Source: Thiothrix sp. UBA5583 (lineage in GTDB: Bacteria; Pseudomonadota; Gammaproteobacteria; Thiotrichales; Thiotrichaceae). From it: 64,000 bases of DNA. The stretch lies in NCBI GenBank assembly GCA_002425225.1, contig DILV01000026.1, forward strand, positions 180,695 through 244,694. Direction: 5' to 3'. Under the pieces are notes generated by a model that did not search any database, was not told the DNA's origin, and worked only from the letters and a program-made list of their open reading frames with translations. A program made the position numbers and the translations under genes. Below, piece by piece: positions 48,001-57,800 of the stretch. How positions within the stretch are numbered: position 1 is the stretch's first letter; each line of letters begins with the position of its first letter.

Positions 48001-48908
48001 TCATCTTTGGATAGCTTGCCGTCTCCATCGTCATCGGTATCTAGATAGTCGGGTGTGCCATCTTTGTCGGTGTCATCGTCTGCGGGTGTGCCGCCGTTGT
48101 AGTTTTCGTTTTTGGTCAGGACTCCATCACCATCATCATCAGTATCCAGTGGGTTGATCTTGCCATCACCGTCTGTGTCAGGTGCTACACCGCCCGGTGC
48201 TTCAACGCCATCATTGACGCCGTCACCATCGGTATCCATTTTGGTTGGATCTGTGCCAATTTCTTTTTCCAGCCCATCTTTCAGGCCATCACCATCAGTG
48301 TCCAGGCTGTCGCGGCAATCAGCACTATTGGTTCCGTAGTTGTCTTTATAGTTGTTTTCACCTGCTCCACCCCAGCCCAGATTGGTGAACTGGTTGCCAG
48401 GGTTGGTGTTTGCCGAGTTTTGTCCACCGGCAAGAATGGGGGCATTGAATGGGTCGGTTTCGTTATCAATCAGACTGACTGCGCCAATACAAGTACCGCT
48501 GTTGCGGAAGGTGAGAACTTCTTTTTCTTCACCGGCTTTCCAGGCAAAAGCATCAGATTTGATAACAGACAAACTGAAGGATACGTAGTCTACGGAAGAG
48601 TCTTCCGGTGGGGCATTTACACGAGAGTCGTTCGCCCAATTGGTGTTGATTACCGCTGTTTTCGGGTCATCCACCACAAATGCGTCTGCCCCGGTTGCAT
48701 GAGGTACACGGATTGTTACCTGCCCAGTCATGCTTCTGTCATAAGGGGTAGGTGTGGTGATCGGTTTCATGAAGACATGGTAGCGATCATCCTTGGTATC
48801 CCAGCGGATGGAGTATTCCAGTGTCTGGGCTGCCCAGGCGCTGTTGCCTGCAAGCAGTAGTACCGAGGCACTCAGGCCGAGGTATTTGCGGAGTGTTCTG
48901 GACTGCAT
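45039..48908 (-). CDS. TSP3-repeat surface protein with N-module and C-module
   Basis: The 1289-residue protein has a signal peptide (ending NSAWA), one module A (about 27-203, [15 protein letters not shown], then TDPFN and [13 protein letters not shown]), a very long TSP3 array (about 205-1025) and the shared C-module (about 1030-1289, [42 protein letters not shown]). The array is almost wholly Asp-rich [14 protein letters not shown] calcium loops, plus four copies of a block beginning ENYNGGTP. Such an array is expected to be a calcium-bound rod. The protein has no enzymatic domain; a structural or adhesive function is inferred. Confidence 0.9.
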   Translation of the reverse strand: MQSRTLRKYLGLSASVLLLAGNSAWAAQTLEYSIRWDTKDDRYHVFMKPITTPTPYDRSMTGQVTIRVPHATGADAFVVDDPKTAVINTNWANDSRVNAPPEDSSVDYVSFSLSVIKSDAFAWKAGEEKEVLTFRNSGTCIGAVSLIDNETDPFNAPILAGGQNSANTNPGNQFTNLGWGGAGENNYKDNYGTNSADCRDSLDTDGDGLKDGLEKEIGTDPTKMDTDGDGVNDGVEAPGGVAPDTDGDGKINPLDTDDDGDGVLTKNENYNGGTPADDDTDKDGTPDYLDTDDDGDGKLSKDESNDSNADGSPVDAKDTDGDKVPDYLDATDDRPDTDKDGVKDADDTDDDNDGILDTVEGNGVTDTDKDGTPDSTDPDSDNDGVLDSIEGHDANHDGKADVLPTGKDTDKDGLDDAFDPDNGGKAASLPDMDKDGKPDYQDRDDDNDGLPTTAEDANTDGDTNPSTILTDTDKDGIPNYLDSDDDGDGKLSSAEGNDPNKDESPADATDSDGDKIPDYLDANDKDGPKGDKDGDGLSNEDETKAGTDPNDPDTDDDGISDKDEVGTDPSAPKDTDKDGTPDAKDTDDDNDGVLTKNENYNGGTPADDDTDGDKVPDYLDTDDDGDGKLSQDEGNDPNNDGGPADAIDTDGDTKPDYLDKNDTDGPKADPDGDGLTNEEETKLGTDPNKADTDGDGLSDGTEVKTTKTDPLKPDTDGDGLTDGTEVNSSKTDPLKPDTDGDGLTDGDEVNKSKTDPFKTDTDGDGIDDKTEVGANPATPTDTDADGKPNALDTDDDNDGVLSKNENYNGGTPTDDDSDTDGKPDYLDTDDDGDGKLSKDEGNDPNKDGSPADAIDTDGDTKPDYLDKNDTDGPKADPDGDGLTNEEEGKLGTDPNKADTDGDGLPDGTEVKTTKTDPLKADTDGDGVDDKTEVGSDPAKPTDTDGDGTVNALDTDDDNDGVLSKHENYNGGTPTDDDTDGDKTPDYLDTDDDGDGKLSKDEGNDPNKDGSPADAIDTDGDKVPDYLDATTNGVKLQAKVMLQGAYNTTSKLMQDDLRSKGLIPLNQPYNVGIFKYAGKETALASLFATTGNDAPVDWVLLEVRDAASPTMVKAQMAALVQRDGDVMDAATGSTSLMFTGVTAGNYYVSVHHRNHLGVTTANALSLNPSTATLVDFTKTTTTAWGSNGRITSGTTAMLWAGNANVDVRVIANGPSNDTGVILGDVLLAKDNLSVSTNYRLNGYNLTDINLDGVSIFAGPSNDVNLLLGNVLLHPTNNTFSANYIINRQSP
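45840..48290 (-). repeat. internal DNA repeats of the TSP3 array
   Basis: Coding repeats are strong at DNA level. The stretch encoding ENYNGGTP recurs four times, near 46005, 46490, 47110 and 48100, with closely similar flanks ([14 protein letters not shown]). Between about 46640 and 46840 there are near-identical 69-bp units encoding [23 protein letters not shown] repeats. Identity this high invites slippage or recombination that would change the array length. Confidence 0.75.
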
Positions 48909-48989
48909 GTTGGACTCTCTGTGTATCGTTTTTATGATTGGTTACGAGCGTCTGGGCGGGTATGTGGGATACCCGCCACCTAGCTTGTC

Positions 48990-49571
48990 TTATTTACAGG
49001 CGATTGCTTCGCCGTAATTGCCTTTGTAATGGTTTTCACTGACAGCACCCCAGCCCAGATTGGTGAACTGGTTGCCGGGGTTGGTGTTGGCGGAATTGGG
49101 TGATGCATTGAACGGATCATCATTAGCCATCAGGCTGACACCATCCACGCAACCATTTTTGTTTTCAAAGCTGAATACCATCAGTTCTTTGCCTGCTTCC
49201 CATGCGTAGTTACGGGCGCTGGTACCTTGCAAGCCAACAAAAGAGAAGGAAATGTAATCGCTGCTGGCGTCTTCTTTGGGTGCATCAACACGGGATGCTT
49301 CTACCCAATTGCTGCCTTCGACGGCACTTTTGATATTGGTTGCGGTGAAACCAGCCTTGTTGGGAACCTTGACGGTGACTTGTCCGGTCAGGCTGATGTC
49401 CGGTTTTGGCGTGGCGGCAGGTTTCATCCACACCTGATAGGTTTTGCCGTCTTCTGCCAGTGCCAGTTTGTATTCCAGAGCAGCGTCAGCCATGACCGAT
49501 GTTGCTGACATGAATAATGCGATGCCTCCGATGATGATGCTTGGCAAGCGGAAGGATTTGTTGGTTTTCAT
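48990..49571 (-). CDS. secreted single-module protein (module A alone)
   Basis: The 193-residue product is a signal peptide (about 1-28, cleavage near VMADA) plus one copy of module A and nothing else: [51 protein letters not shown]. It has two cysteines, Cys141 and Cys192, at positions matched in the multi-domain copies, so a disulfide is likely. AGGAG lies 7 nt before the ATG. It lies between two large surface-protein genes, so it may be a secreted partner or cap that pairs with the same module in its neighbours. Confidence 0.88.
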   Translation of the reverse strand: MKTNKSFRLPSIIIGGIALFMSATSVMADAALEYKLALAEDGKTYQVWMKPAATPKPDISLTGQVTVKVPNKAGFTATNIKSAVEGSNWVEASRVDAPKEDASSDYISFSFVGLQGTSARNYAWEAGKELMVFSFENKNGCVDGVSLMANDDPFNASPNSANTNPGNQFTNLGWGAVSENHYKGNYGEAIACK

Positions 49572-49657
49572 TCGTTGTCTCCTGTGTATAGCCCGATTTT
49601 ATGGTTCATTAATGATAAAAACGTTCTTGATCAAATGGAATTTTTTACAGACAAAAG

Positions 49658-49684
49658 GCAAGACCTGGGGTGAGCAGGTCTTGC
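49658..49684 (-). terminator. terminator after the 1658-residue surface protein gene
   Basis: GCAAGACCTG and CAGGTCTTGC form a 10-bp stem with a 7-nt loop. On the minus strand the stem is followed by CTTTTGTCTG, a moderate T-run. It lies 15-41 bp past the stop at 49699. Confidence 0.6.
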
Positions 49685-49698
49685 TGAATCATGAGCGG

Positions 49699-52600
49699 TT
49701 AATCGTCTACATCCTCATCTTCACTCTTGTCCATTTGTCCGCGAGCGACGTAGTTTGCTGCCATGCCTGTATTGTCTGGATGTAACAACACATTGCCCAT
49801 CAACAGGTTGATGTCATTGTCGGGGCCGGTAAAGATGGTTTGCCCATCCAGATCCAGATCGGAAATGTAGTAGCCAGACAGGCGGAAATTGCTGTTGACC
49901 TTGAGATTGCTGGGGTGCATTAGTACCTTGCCCATGATCACATTGGTGTCATTGGCAGGACCATTCGCAATCAGGCTGTTGTTGTTGTTGGCTTCACCTG
50001 CCCACAACAGTGCAACATCGCCTACTTCCAGCCGCGCATTATTGCCCGTGACAGCGAATCCCGGCAGGGTGAAGTCAGTTGCCGTCAGGGTGGGTGACAG
50101 CAGAATCGGATCTTTGGTCATTACGCCTAGGTGATTACGGTGGCGCAGTGCAACGTAGTAATTGCCTTCCGGTACATTGGGAATACGCAAGTGTGCCTCA
50201 TTGTTCAGCGGATCAGCAACATCGCCATCACGTTGCAGCAAGGCGGCCTTGGCAATGGTGCGGGCACGCGGGTTGCTGGCAGAGCGCAATTCCACCAACA
50301 CCCAGTCGACACTGGCATTCTCACCCGTAATGGCAAGAATATCTGGCGTAGTTTTATCCGCATTCCGGTACTTGAAGGCCGTCATGCGGTCACTGTAAGG
50401 CTGTTCGAGCGGAATCAGCCCGGCTACCCGCAAATCGTCACGCATCAGTCCTGTTTTGCCGTCATAAGCACCTTGCAGGAAGCCGCGCACGTGCAGCACT
50501 ACAGTTGGTACTTCATTATTATCCAGATAGTCAGGAATACCGTCTGCATCCATGTCGTAAGCATCCAGCGGATTGCCATCCTTGTTCTTGTCGGCTTTTT
50601 CGTCTTTGGTCAGCTTCTTGTCGCCGTCATCGTCGGTATCCAGATAGTTGGGTTTGCCGTCACCGTCAGTATCCAGTGCATCATCGGGCGTCTTGTTGCC
50701 GTTACTATCCGGTTTTTCGTATTTGGTCATGATGCCGTCACCGTCATCATCGGTATCCAGCCAGTCGGGTTTGCCGTCACCATCGGTATCTTTCGGTACA
50801 CCCGCATTCTTTTCGTAGGAGTCAAGCAGCCCGTCACCGTCGTTGTCTTCATCCACATCAATCACATTGATGATGACATCCTGAAGGGTGCAGGCAGCTT
50901 CGGAATCACATACCTGGATTTGCAGCACATAGGCATTGTCCTTGTTGGCATCCGCCGGTTTTTCGTAGTCCGGGCTGACTTTGAAAGTGATGACACCGGT
51001 TTTGCTGTCAAGGTTGAACAAGGCCATGTCTGCCCCGCCGCTGAAGCTGTAGGTCAGGCCGCTGGCTTCGTTGTCCTTGTCGTCAGTGGTTTGCACATCC
51101 AGTGCAGTACCCGTACCGTTTTCGCTGAAGGTGACGGCTGCCGGGGACGAGAATACCGGCGGCATGTTGGGGATGCGCCAGTTCACTTCTGCACCCAGTT
51201 TCGGGTAAGCCGCCAGTGTGCTGGCAATGCCCGCATTGACGGGGCCAAACTGACTGTTGTTGGCATCCACCGCGTCATCCAGTCCGTCTTTGTCGGTATC
51301 TGTGTCCGCCAAGGTGAGGCCAGCTTCCCTGGTGTCGTTTTCGCCTGTACCGTCGCTGTTGGTGTCGAGGTAATCGGGGTTATCCGTACTTTCTGTATTG
51401 ACCGGAACCAGTCCTGTGCCGTAGGCATCATCCATGCCGTTTTTGTCAGCATCCACGCCGGAGGGGGCGGTGAAACCGGCAGTGGTTTGCGCTTCGATAT
51501 TGTCAGGAATGCCATCGCCGTCAGCATCAAGGTCAAGTTGGTTCGGAATGCTGTCGCCATCCGCATCAGCATTGCCTTCAGTGGCATTGGGGATGCCATC
51601 GTTATCCATATCTGCGTCGTTTTTATTACCAATACCATCCAGATCGGTATCCTGTAACACCGTAATGGTCAGCAGTTTTTTGGTAATGACGTTTTCTGCA
51701 TCCGTGACGGCAACCTCTACCAGATAGGCATTATTGGCATCTGCGTCGGTAGGTGTGGCAAAGACTGGCGGTGTTTTGAAAGTCAACTGGCCATCGCTGG
51801 CAGCAATATTGAATTGGCTGGCATCTGCCCCACCTGTCAGGCTATAGGTCAGGCCATTACCTTCACTGTTGGTGTCGTCAGTTGCTGCCAGATCAGTGAC
51901 CGGGGAAGTGGTTTTTTCCACATAGTCGATGCTGCCAGCATTAGGGATGACCGGCGCGGCATTAACCAAACGCCAGAACACCTCCGTGCCGTTGTCGGGG
52001 TAGGCTGCCAGCAGAGAAGTGATGCCTGCATTGCTTGGGCCAAAGGCAGCATTGTTGCTGTCAGTGCCATCATCCAGCCCATCTTTGTCAGTATCTTGCA
52101 CCAGCAGGGTGACACCTGCTTCCAGTGTGTCATTGGAACCGTTATTGTCCGAATCAGTATCCAGATAGTCAGGGTTGTCACTGCCATCTGTGTTGACCGG
52201 TGTCAGTCCGGCTCCATAGGCATCGTCCAGACCGTTATTGTCGGCATCTGTACCCGAAGGGGGCTTATACCCTGCGGTAGATTGTGCTTCGATATTGTCA
52301 GGGAGGCCGTCATTATCAGAATCGAGATCAAACTTGTCGCTGATTCCGTCGGCATCCGTATCGGTATTGCCTTCTGTACTGTCAGGAATACCATCGTTGT
52401 CAGCATCTACGTCCGTTCCATCCAGTACGCCATCAGCATCCGTGTCCTTGACAACTGTTATAGCGATGGTCTGTTTGGTGGTTGCGCCCAGTTGGTCAGC
52501 AACAGAAATTTCAACGCTGTAAATGTTGTTATGGTCAGCATCCAACGGATGGTTTATATCAGGTACTGCCTTGAAAGCCAGTTCTCCGGTGGCACTGATG

Positions 52601-54675
52601 GTAAACACATCCTTGTCAGCCCCACCGGACAGGGTATATAGCAGCCCTGTACCGTCAGCCTTTTCTGTATCCACATCATCCGTGCTTTGTACATCAACCA
52701 CGGCAGTGGTTGTATTGCTAAATACATTGAATGTGTTGCCTGTTGAAATGATGGGGGCAGGGTTACAAGCAGAGACTTCTTCAACAATACTCAAACCAGG
52801 GGTAATGTTGGTGCGTACCGTGTTTTGCATTTTTGGGGTATCGACGGCGCAAGCCACGCTCGACTTATAGCAAAACTGTGGTGGTGCGGATGATTTGAAG
52901 GTCATCGCCACTTTGGGGGCAATGCCATCATTCCAGGCGGTTTTCCCCACGGGCTTGCCCACTGAGCGCAGTTCCAGTTCCTTGATGGAAGAGGCTGATA
53001 TGTCAGAAATGTCCAGGGAGCCTGTTCCACCAATCATTTCAACCGGGCCTTTCAGCACTTCACCGGTAGCCGCATTGACCACTTTGACTTTTAGTGAGGT
53101 GAAATCTTCCCCGGATGCCATGCTCGTATCAAAAAACTGCACTTTTTCCCACGCCAGCGTTGGGTCTGCTTTCCCATCACAGCGGTATTCTTCCAGGGGT
53201 ACAGACAGTTTGCCGGTGGAGCGGACACAGGGGGTTGCACCGGTTTCTGGATCCCATGAAATCAATTGTCCGGCGTCACCAAACGAATAGACACAAGCCC
53301 CATCAGTATTCAAACCATAAGGGTAAGCTGCGGCACCTGCCCCAAAGACCCCGCCAGACATGCTGCTGCCGGTACAAACCGAGTTAGTCGCCCAATCCCA
53401 GCAACCGACACTGTTTTCAGGGTAGAACTGCGGGAAGAAAACACGGGTATCAACATAAGTCTCTGCGACAGCGTTCAGGCCGGGCTGGCTGGCATGAACC
53501 GGGCTGACGGGTACACTCACCGGGTTGGAGCCATCCAGATCGTAGCAGATTGCATTGGTGTTATAACCGGCAATACAGACACCTGTCATTTTTTCATTGG
53601 CATCCATGCGACGGAAAACGTCGGTTTGTCCAGTGGTAATGCTGATGGGGTTGACCGCCCAGTCAGCACATTTGGCATTGGTAGCCGTATCAAAACAAGC
53701 CATCGCCCCGGCAGTATTGGCAACATAAATACGTTTGCCAATCGTCTGTATATCGGAACCATTAGTGCCCCACGTATTGGTATCAAGGGCATTGACGCCT
53801 ACAGCGACAGGTGTGAATCCCTGGCAGCGTTGCAGGGAGTTGGCAGGATCATAGCAGTCGATGTGACCGCCTTTGGTTAACACATAAATCTTGTTGTCGA
53901 TAACGACGGGGCCTGCATAACCGCTATCCTGTACAACAGGGCTGGCACCACAGGATGAATCTGTTTCGCCATCCCAGCAGTAAATTTGCCCAAGTTGACC
54001 ATAGGCCGCATTGCCAGAATCGTCACCGATGTACAACTTGTTGCCAATGTTGACGACCAGAGGGGACATGCCGGTTGGAATACCCGGTGCTTTGGGGTAG
54101 CCAGTGCAAACAGCTTCCGTGCTAGTATCATAACACCAGATGTTCGGGTTACTCTGGTGATGGTTGATCCCCATGATTTTGCCATTGTCCAGAATGCCAG
54201 GAGCAAAACCATCACCACCACCACTCAGGTTGACCGGGCCGGAAAGGGGCAGCGTCATGGTGCGGCCTTTACCCAAACCCGTGGGTACTACAAACGGGTT
54301 GCTGAAGATCATGGCGTTGACGCCGGAAGCGGGTTGGGAGCTGCTGAAGCTGACTCCGGCATTGGTTGAGTATTGTGCTGTCCAGCCAGAGGGAAGTTTC
54401 AGGCTACCAGGAACCATGGTATGCCCACCTTCCAGCTTGTCTGTCAGGATGACGTTTTCCATGATGCCAGCGCGGTTGTTACTGTGGGTCACAATCCAGT
54501 CCATTGTGCTGGAACTGCCATCCGGGGCTTTGCTGGAGACTATGCCTGTTTTGTTTAAATCTTCATCGGCTGCATGGGAATATGCAGGTACTAATGATAA
54601 GGCAGTTGAGAAAATCATTGACACGATGAATATGCTACGGTTTTGTAACAACCATCGTCCGGTTGAACCCGTCAT
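49699..54675 (-). CDS. surface protein with Cys-paired beta-propeller, cadherin-like, TSP3 and C-module
   Basis: The 1658-residue protein has a signal peptide (ending SHAAD) and a DUF11-like domain (about 40-140). A beta-propeller of six to seven blades follows (about 145-480), each with a CxD-type motif and usually a second cysteine 7-8 residues later: WCYDTSTEAVC, YCWDGETDSSC, DCYDPANSLQRC, ACFDTATNAKC, GCWDWATNSVC. Then come cadherin-like repeats alternating with TSP3 blocks (about 640-1390), and the C-module (about 1392-1658, VDWVLVELRS, NYYVALRHRNHLGVMT, DLDLDGQTIFTGPDND). An acidic tail ends the protein. The product is probably a disulfide- and calcium-stabilised surface adhesin; ligand unknown. 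Confidence 0.9.
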   Translation of the reverse strand: MTGSTGRWLLQNRSIFIVSMIFSTALSLVPAYSHAADEDLNKTGIVSSKAPDGSSSTMDWIVTHSNNRAGIMENVILTDKLEGGHTMVPGSLKLPSGWTAQYSTNAGVSFSSSQPASGVNAMIFSNPFVVPTGLGKGRTMTLPLSGPVNLSGGGDGFAPGILDNGKIMGINHHQSNPNIWCYDTSTEAVCTGYPKAPGIPTGMSPLVVNIGNKLYIGDDSGNAAYGQLGQIYCWDGETDSSCGASPVVQDSGYAGPVVIDNKIYVLTKGGHIDCYDPANSLQRCQGFTPVAVGVNALDTNTWGTNGSDIQTIGKRIYVANTAGAMACFDTATNAKCADWAVNPISITTGQTDVFRRMDANEKMTGVCIAGYNTNAICYDLDGSNPVSVPVSPVHASQPGLNAVAETYVDTRVFFPQFYPENSVGCWDWATNSVCTGSSMSGGVFGAGAAAYPYGLNTDGACVYSFGDAGQLISWDPETGATPCVRSTGKLSVPLEEYRCDGKADPTLAWEKVQFFDTSMASGEDFTSLKVKVVNAATGEVLKGPVEMIGGTGSLDISDISASSIKELELRSVGKPVGKTAWNDGIAPKVAMTFKSSAPPQFCYKSSVACAVDTPKMQNTVRTNITPGLSIVEEVSACNPAPIISTGNTFNVFSNTTTAVVDVQSTDDVDTEKADGTGLLYTLSGGADKDVFTISATGELAFKAVPDINHPLDADHNNIYSVEISVADQLGATTKQTIAITVVKDTDADGVLDGTDVDADNDGIPDSTEGNTDTDADGISDKFDLDSDNDGLPDNIEAQSTAGYKPPSGTDADNNGLDDAYGAGLTPVNTDGSDNPDYLDTDSDNNGSNDTLEAGVTLLVQDTDKDGLDDGTDSNNAAFGPSNAGITSLLAAYPDNGTEVFWRLVNAAPVIPNAGSIDYVEKTTSPVTDLAATDDTNSEGNGLTYSLTGGADASQFNIAASDGQLTFKTPPVFATPTDADANNAYLVEVAVTDAENVITKKLLTITVLQDTDLDGIGNKNDADMDNDGIPNATEGNADADGDSIPNQLDLDADGDGIPDNIEAQTTAGFTAPSGVDADKNGMDDAYGTGLVPVNTESTDNPDYLDTNSDGTGENDTREAGLTLADTDTDKDGLDDAVDANNSQFGPVNAGIASTLAAYPKLGAEVNWRIPNMPPVFSSPAAVTFSENGTGTALDVQTTDDKDNEASGLTYSFSGGADMALFNLDSKTGVITFKVSPDYEKPADANKDNAYVLQIQVCDSEAACTLQDVIINVIDVDEDNDGDGLLDSYEKNAGVPKDTDGDGKPDWLDTDDDGDGIMTKYEKPDSNGNKTPDDALDTDGDGKPNYLDTDDDGDKKLTKDEKADKNKDGNPLDAYDMDADGIPDYLDNNEVPTVVLHVRGFLQGAYDGKTGLMRDDLRVAGLIPLEQPYSDRMTAFKYRNADKTTPDILAITGENASVDWVLVELRSASNPRARTIAKAALLQRDGDVADPLNNEAHLRIPNVPEGNYYVALRHRNHLGVMTKDPILLSPTLTATDFTLPGFAVTGNNARLEVGDVALLWAGEANNNNSLIANGPANDTNVIMGKVLMHPSNLKVNSNFRLSGYYISDLDLDGQTIFTGPDNDINLLMGNVLLHPDNTGMAANYVARGQMDKSEDEDVDD

Positions 54676-54822
54676 TGTGACCCCCTGTGTCCAGTATATT
54701 TGTTATCAGTGGTTTTAAAATTATGATTAATTGCGTGACATAGGCCAGCAGAAATGATCCATAAAAATAGGCTAAGCGGCAATTAAAGCTGACGAATGGG
54801 ATTGCCTGGCGTGAATGCAGCA

Positions 54823-54850
54823 ACGGCTTGTACCTTGCGATACAAGCCGT
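54823..54850. other. 10-bp intergenic hairpin after the 1980-residue surface protein gene
   Basis: ACGGCTTGTA and TACAAGCCGT are perfect arms around an 8-nt loop. No T-run follows on the minus strand. It has the same geometry (8-nt loop, just after the stop) as the hairpin at 44998-45031. Confidence 0.5.
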
Positions 54851-54873
54851 CAGTGCTTTCGCAACCGTGTGGT

Positions 54874-57800
54874 TTATTTGGGAACAGAACCATTAACAAT
54901 GTAGTTGGCTGCCATCAGGCTGTTAGCCGGATGCAGCAACACATTGCCCAGTAACAGGTTGATGTCGTTACCGGGGCCTGCGTAGAGGGTAGTGCCATCC
55001 AGATTCAGGTCGGTAGCAAAGTACCCGCTCAGGCGGAAGTTGCTGTTGACCAGCAGGTTGGTTGGGTGCATGAGCACTGTGCCCAATACCACATTGGTAT
55101 CGTTGCCGGGGCCATTGGCAATAACGCTGTCACTGTTGTTGGCTTCGCCAGCCCACATGAGAGATACCGTGCCATTGCCCAACCTGGCGTTGGAACCCAT
55201 GACCGTTTGGCTGGGCAAGGTAAAGTCAGCCACAGTGAGTGTGGGTGACAGCAGCATGGCATCTTTGGTGGTGACACCCAGATGGTTGCGATGGCGCAGG
55301 CTGAGGTAGTATTGACCTTCTGTCACGTTGGGGATGCGCAGCTTGGCTTCGTTGGTCAATGGATCCGCTACATCACCGTCACGTTGCAACAGGGCCGCAG
55401 CACGTGCTACCACCGTTTTGGGGGTGGTTTTGTCGCGTATTTCAACCACTACCCAATCTACCGGGGCATCTGAGCCAGTGACTGCCAGCACGGAAGGAGC
55501 AAGTACTTCCGTCCCTGTATAACCCAGGGATGTATTGACATCGGTATACGGCTGGGCAGATGGAATCAGGTTCAGTTTGCGCAGGTCGTCACGCATCAGT
55601 TGGTCTGAGGTGCTGTAAGCTCCTTGCAGGAAGCCACGGATATGCAGAACAACAGTGGGCACTTCGCTGGGGTCAAGGTAGCTGGGGATGCCATCAGCAT
55701 CTGCGTCATATGCATCCACCGGGTTGCCATCAGCATTCTTGTCGGCTTTTTCATCCTTGGTTAGCTTGCTGTCACCATCGTCATCGGTATCAAGATAATC
55801 CGGTTTGCTGTCGATGTCGGTATCCTGCGCATCTGCCGGGTTGCCGTCACTATTGGCATCAGGCTTCTCATACTTGGTGAGGATGCCGTCATTGTCGTCA
55901 TCCACATCCAGCCAGTTGAACTTGCCGTCACCATCGGTATCGGTGGCATCGGTCGGGTTGCCGTTACCGTCCTTGTCCGCCATTTCATGTTTTGTCAGTA
56001 CGCCGTCACCGTCATCGTCGGTGTCCAGCCAGTCGGCAACGCCATCCTTGTCGGTGTCACGCTGGTCAGCCGGGTTGCCGTCCTTGTTCGGGTCAGCCTG
56101 CTCATACTCAGTCAGCAAGCCGTCGTTATCGTCATCGTCATCCAGATAATCCAGGATGCCATCCTTGTCGGTATCACGCTTGCCTGCTGGGTCTTCGTAC
56201 TTCGTCAATACACCGTCACCGTCGTCTTCGTTGTCGAGGTAATCGGGCAATAGGTCGCCGTCGGTGTTACGGGCATCATCCGGGTTCAAATCACCATTAG
56301 CATCTGGTGCTTCATCCTTGGTCAGGATGCCGTCGTTGTCATCGTCGGTGTCGAACGCATCCGCTGTACCGTCAGCATCGCTGTCAACCGGGGTGGCAGG
56401 GTCTGCGCCCACTTCCGCGCCATCGTTCACGCCGTCGCCATCGGTGTCAGCCTTGAGCGGGTCGGTTTTGGATTTCAACACTTCATCACCGTCACTCAGG
56501 CCATCGCCATCGGTGTCAGCTTTGAGTGGGTCAGTTTTCAGGGTATTCACTTCCTCACCGTCCTTGAGGCCGTCACCATCCGTGTCTGGGTTCCAGCGGT
56601 CAGTGCCGAGTTCGGCTTCCTTGGAATCCATCAGGCCGTCGTTGTCATTGTCTTCATCCACATCAATCAGGTTGATGGTGATGGTCTGTTGGCTACAGCC
56701 GCCTTCCATGTCACACGCTTTCACGGTCAGGATGTAGGCGTTGTCCTTGTTCTTGTCGGCGGGGTTTTCGTAGTCTGGTGTCAGCTTGAACTTGATGTCG
56801 CCGGTTTTGGCGTCAATGGTAAAGCGGGCATCGTCATCAGAGCCGACAATACTGTAACCGATGCCAGAGGCAGCTTCGCTGTTCTTGTCGTCAGTCACTT
56901 CCACGTTTTGCACAACGGCAGTGCTGTTTTCATTGAAAGTGGCAGCGGTGGGTGAAGTAAACACGGGCGGGGTATTGGGTACACGCCAGTTCACCTCCGT
57001 GCCGGTTTTCGGATAAGTCGCCAATGGGTCAGTAATGCCTGCATTGGCCGGGCCGAAGCCGGTGTCATCGGTGTCAATGGTGTCATCCAGGCCATCCTTG
57101 TCTGCATCCACGCCAGATAGCACGGGTACATCGGATTCGGTATTGTCATCGCCACCGGTATTTTCAGAATCGGTGTCGAGGTAGTCTTTCTTGCCGTCAT
57201 TTTCTGTATCCACTGGAACCAGCCCTGTTCCATAGGCGTCATCAATACCATCCTTGTTGGCATCCACACCGGAAGGCGCTTTGAAGCCAGTGGTGGTTTG
57301 CGCTTCGATATTGTCAGGGATGCCATCACCGTCAGAGTCCAAATCCCACTGGTTCTGGATGCCGTCACCATCCGTGTCGGTAGTCCCCTCGGTCGTGTTG
57401 GGGATACCATCACCGTCAAGGTCAGCATCATTAATATCTGCTACGCCGTCAAGGTCAGTATCTTTCAATACCTCAACAGTCAGTGTCTGGGTATCACTGC
57501 CACCATTACCGTCATCTACCTTGACGGTGATTTCATAGGTGTTGTCCCCTCCGTTGACGTATACAGGAGCCGCTTTGAATACAAGAACGCCAGTGGTACT
57601 GTCAATCTGGAAAAGGGCTGCATCTGCGCCGCCTGTGATGCTGTAAGCAAGTTGATCGCCAGCATCTGCATCACTGGCGTCAACATCCGTTACACGGGTG
57701 GTTTTTTCCGGCATTTGCAGGGTGGCTGTTGCGCCCCCTCCATTGCTGCTGATAACAGGCAAGGCATTGATGGCAACAGTGAAATCATCACTGCCTGTAT

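Noticed and set aside
50131..51657. A 508-codon open frame on the plus strand
   Set aside because: It is antisense to the TSP3 and cadherin-like part of the 1658-residue protein. Asp/Gly-rich codons on the sense strand leave few stops on the antisense; it has no signal, domain or ribosome-binding site.
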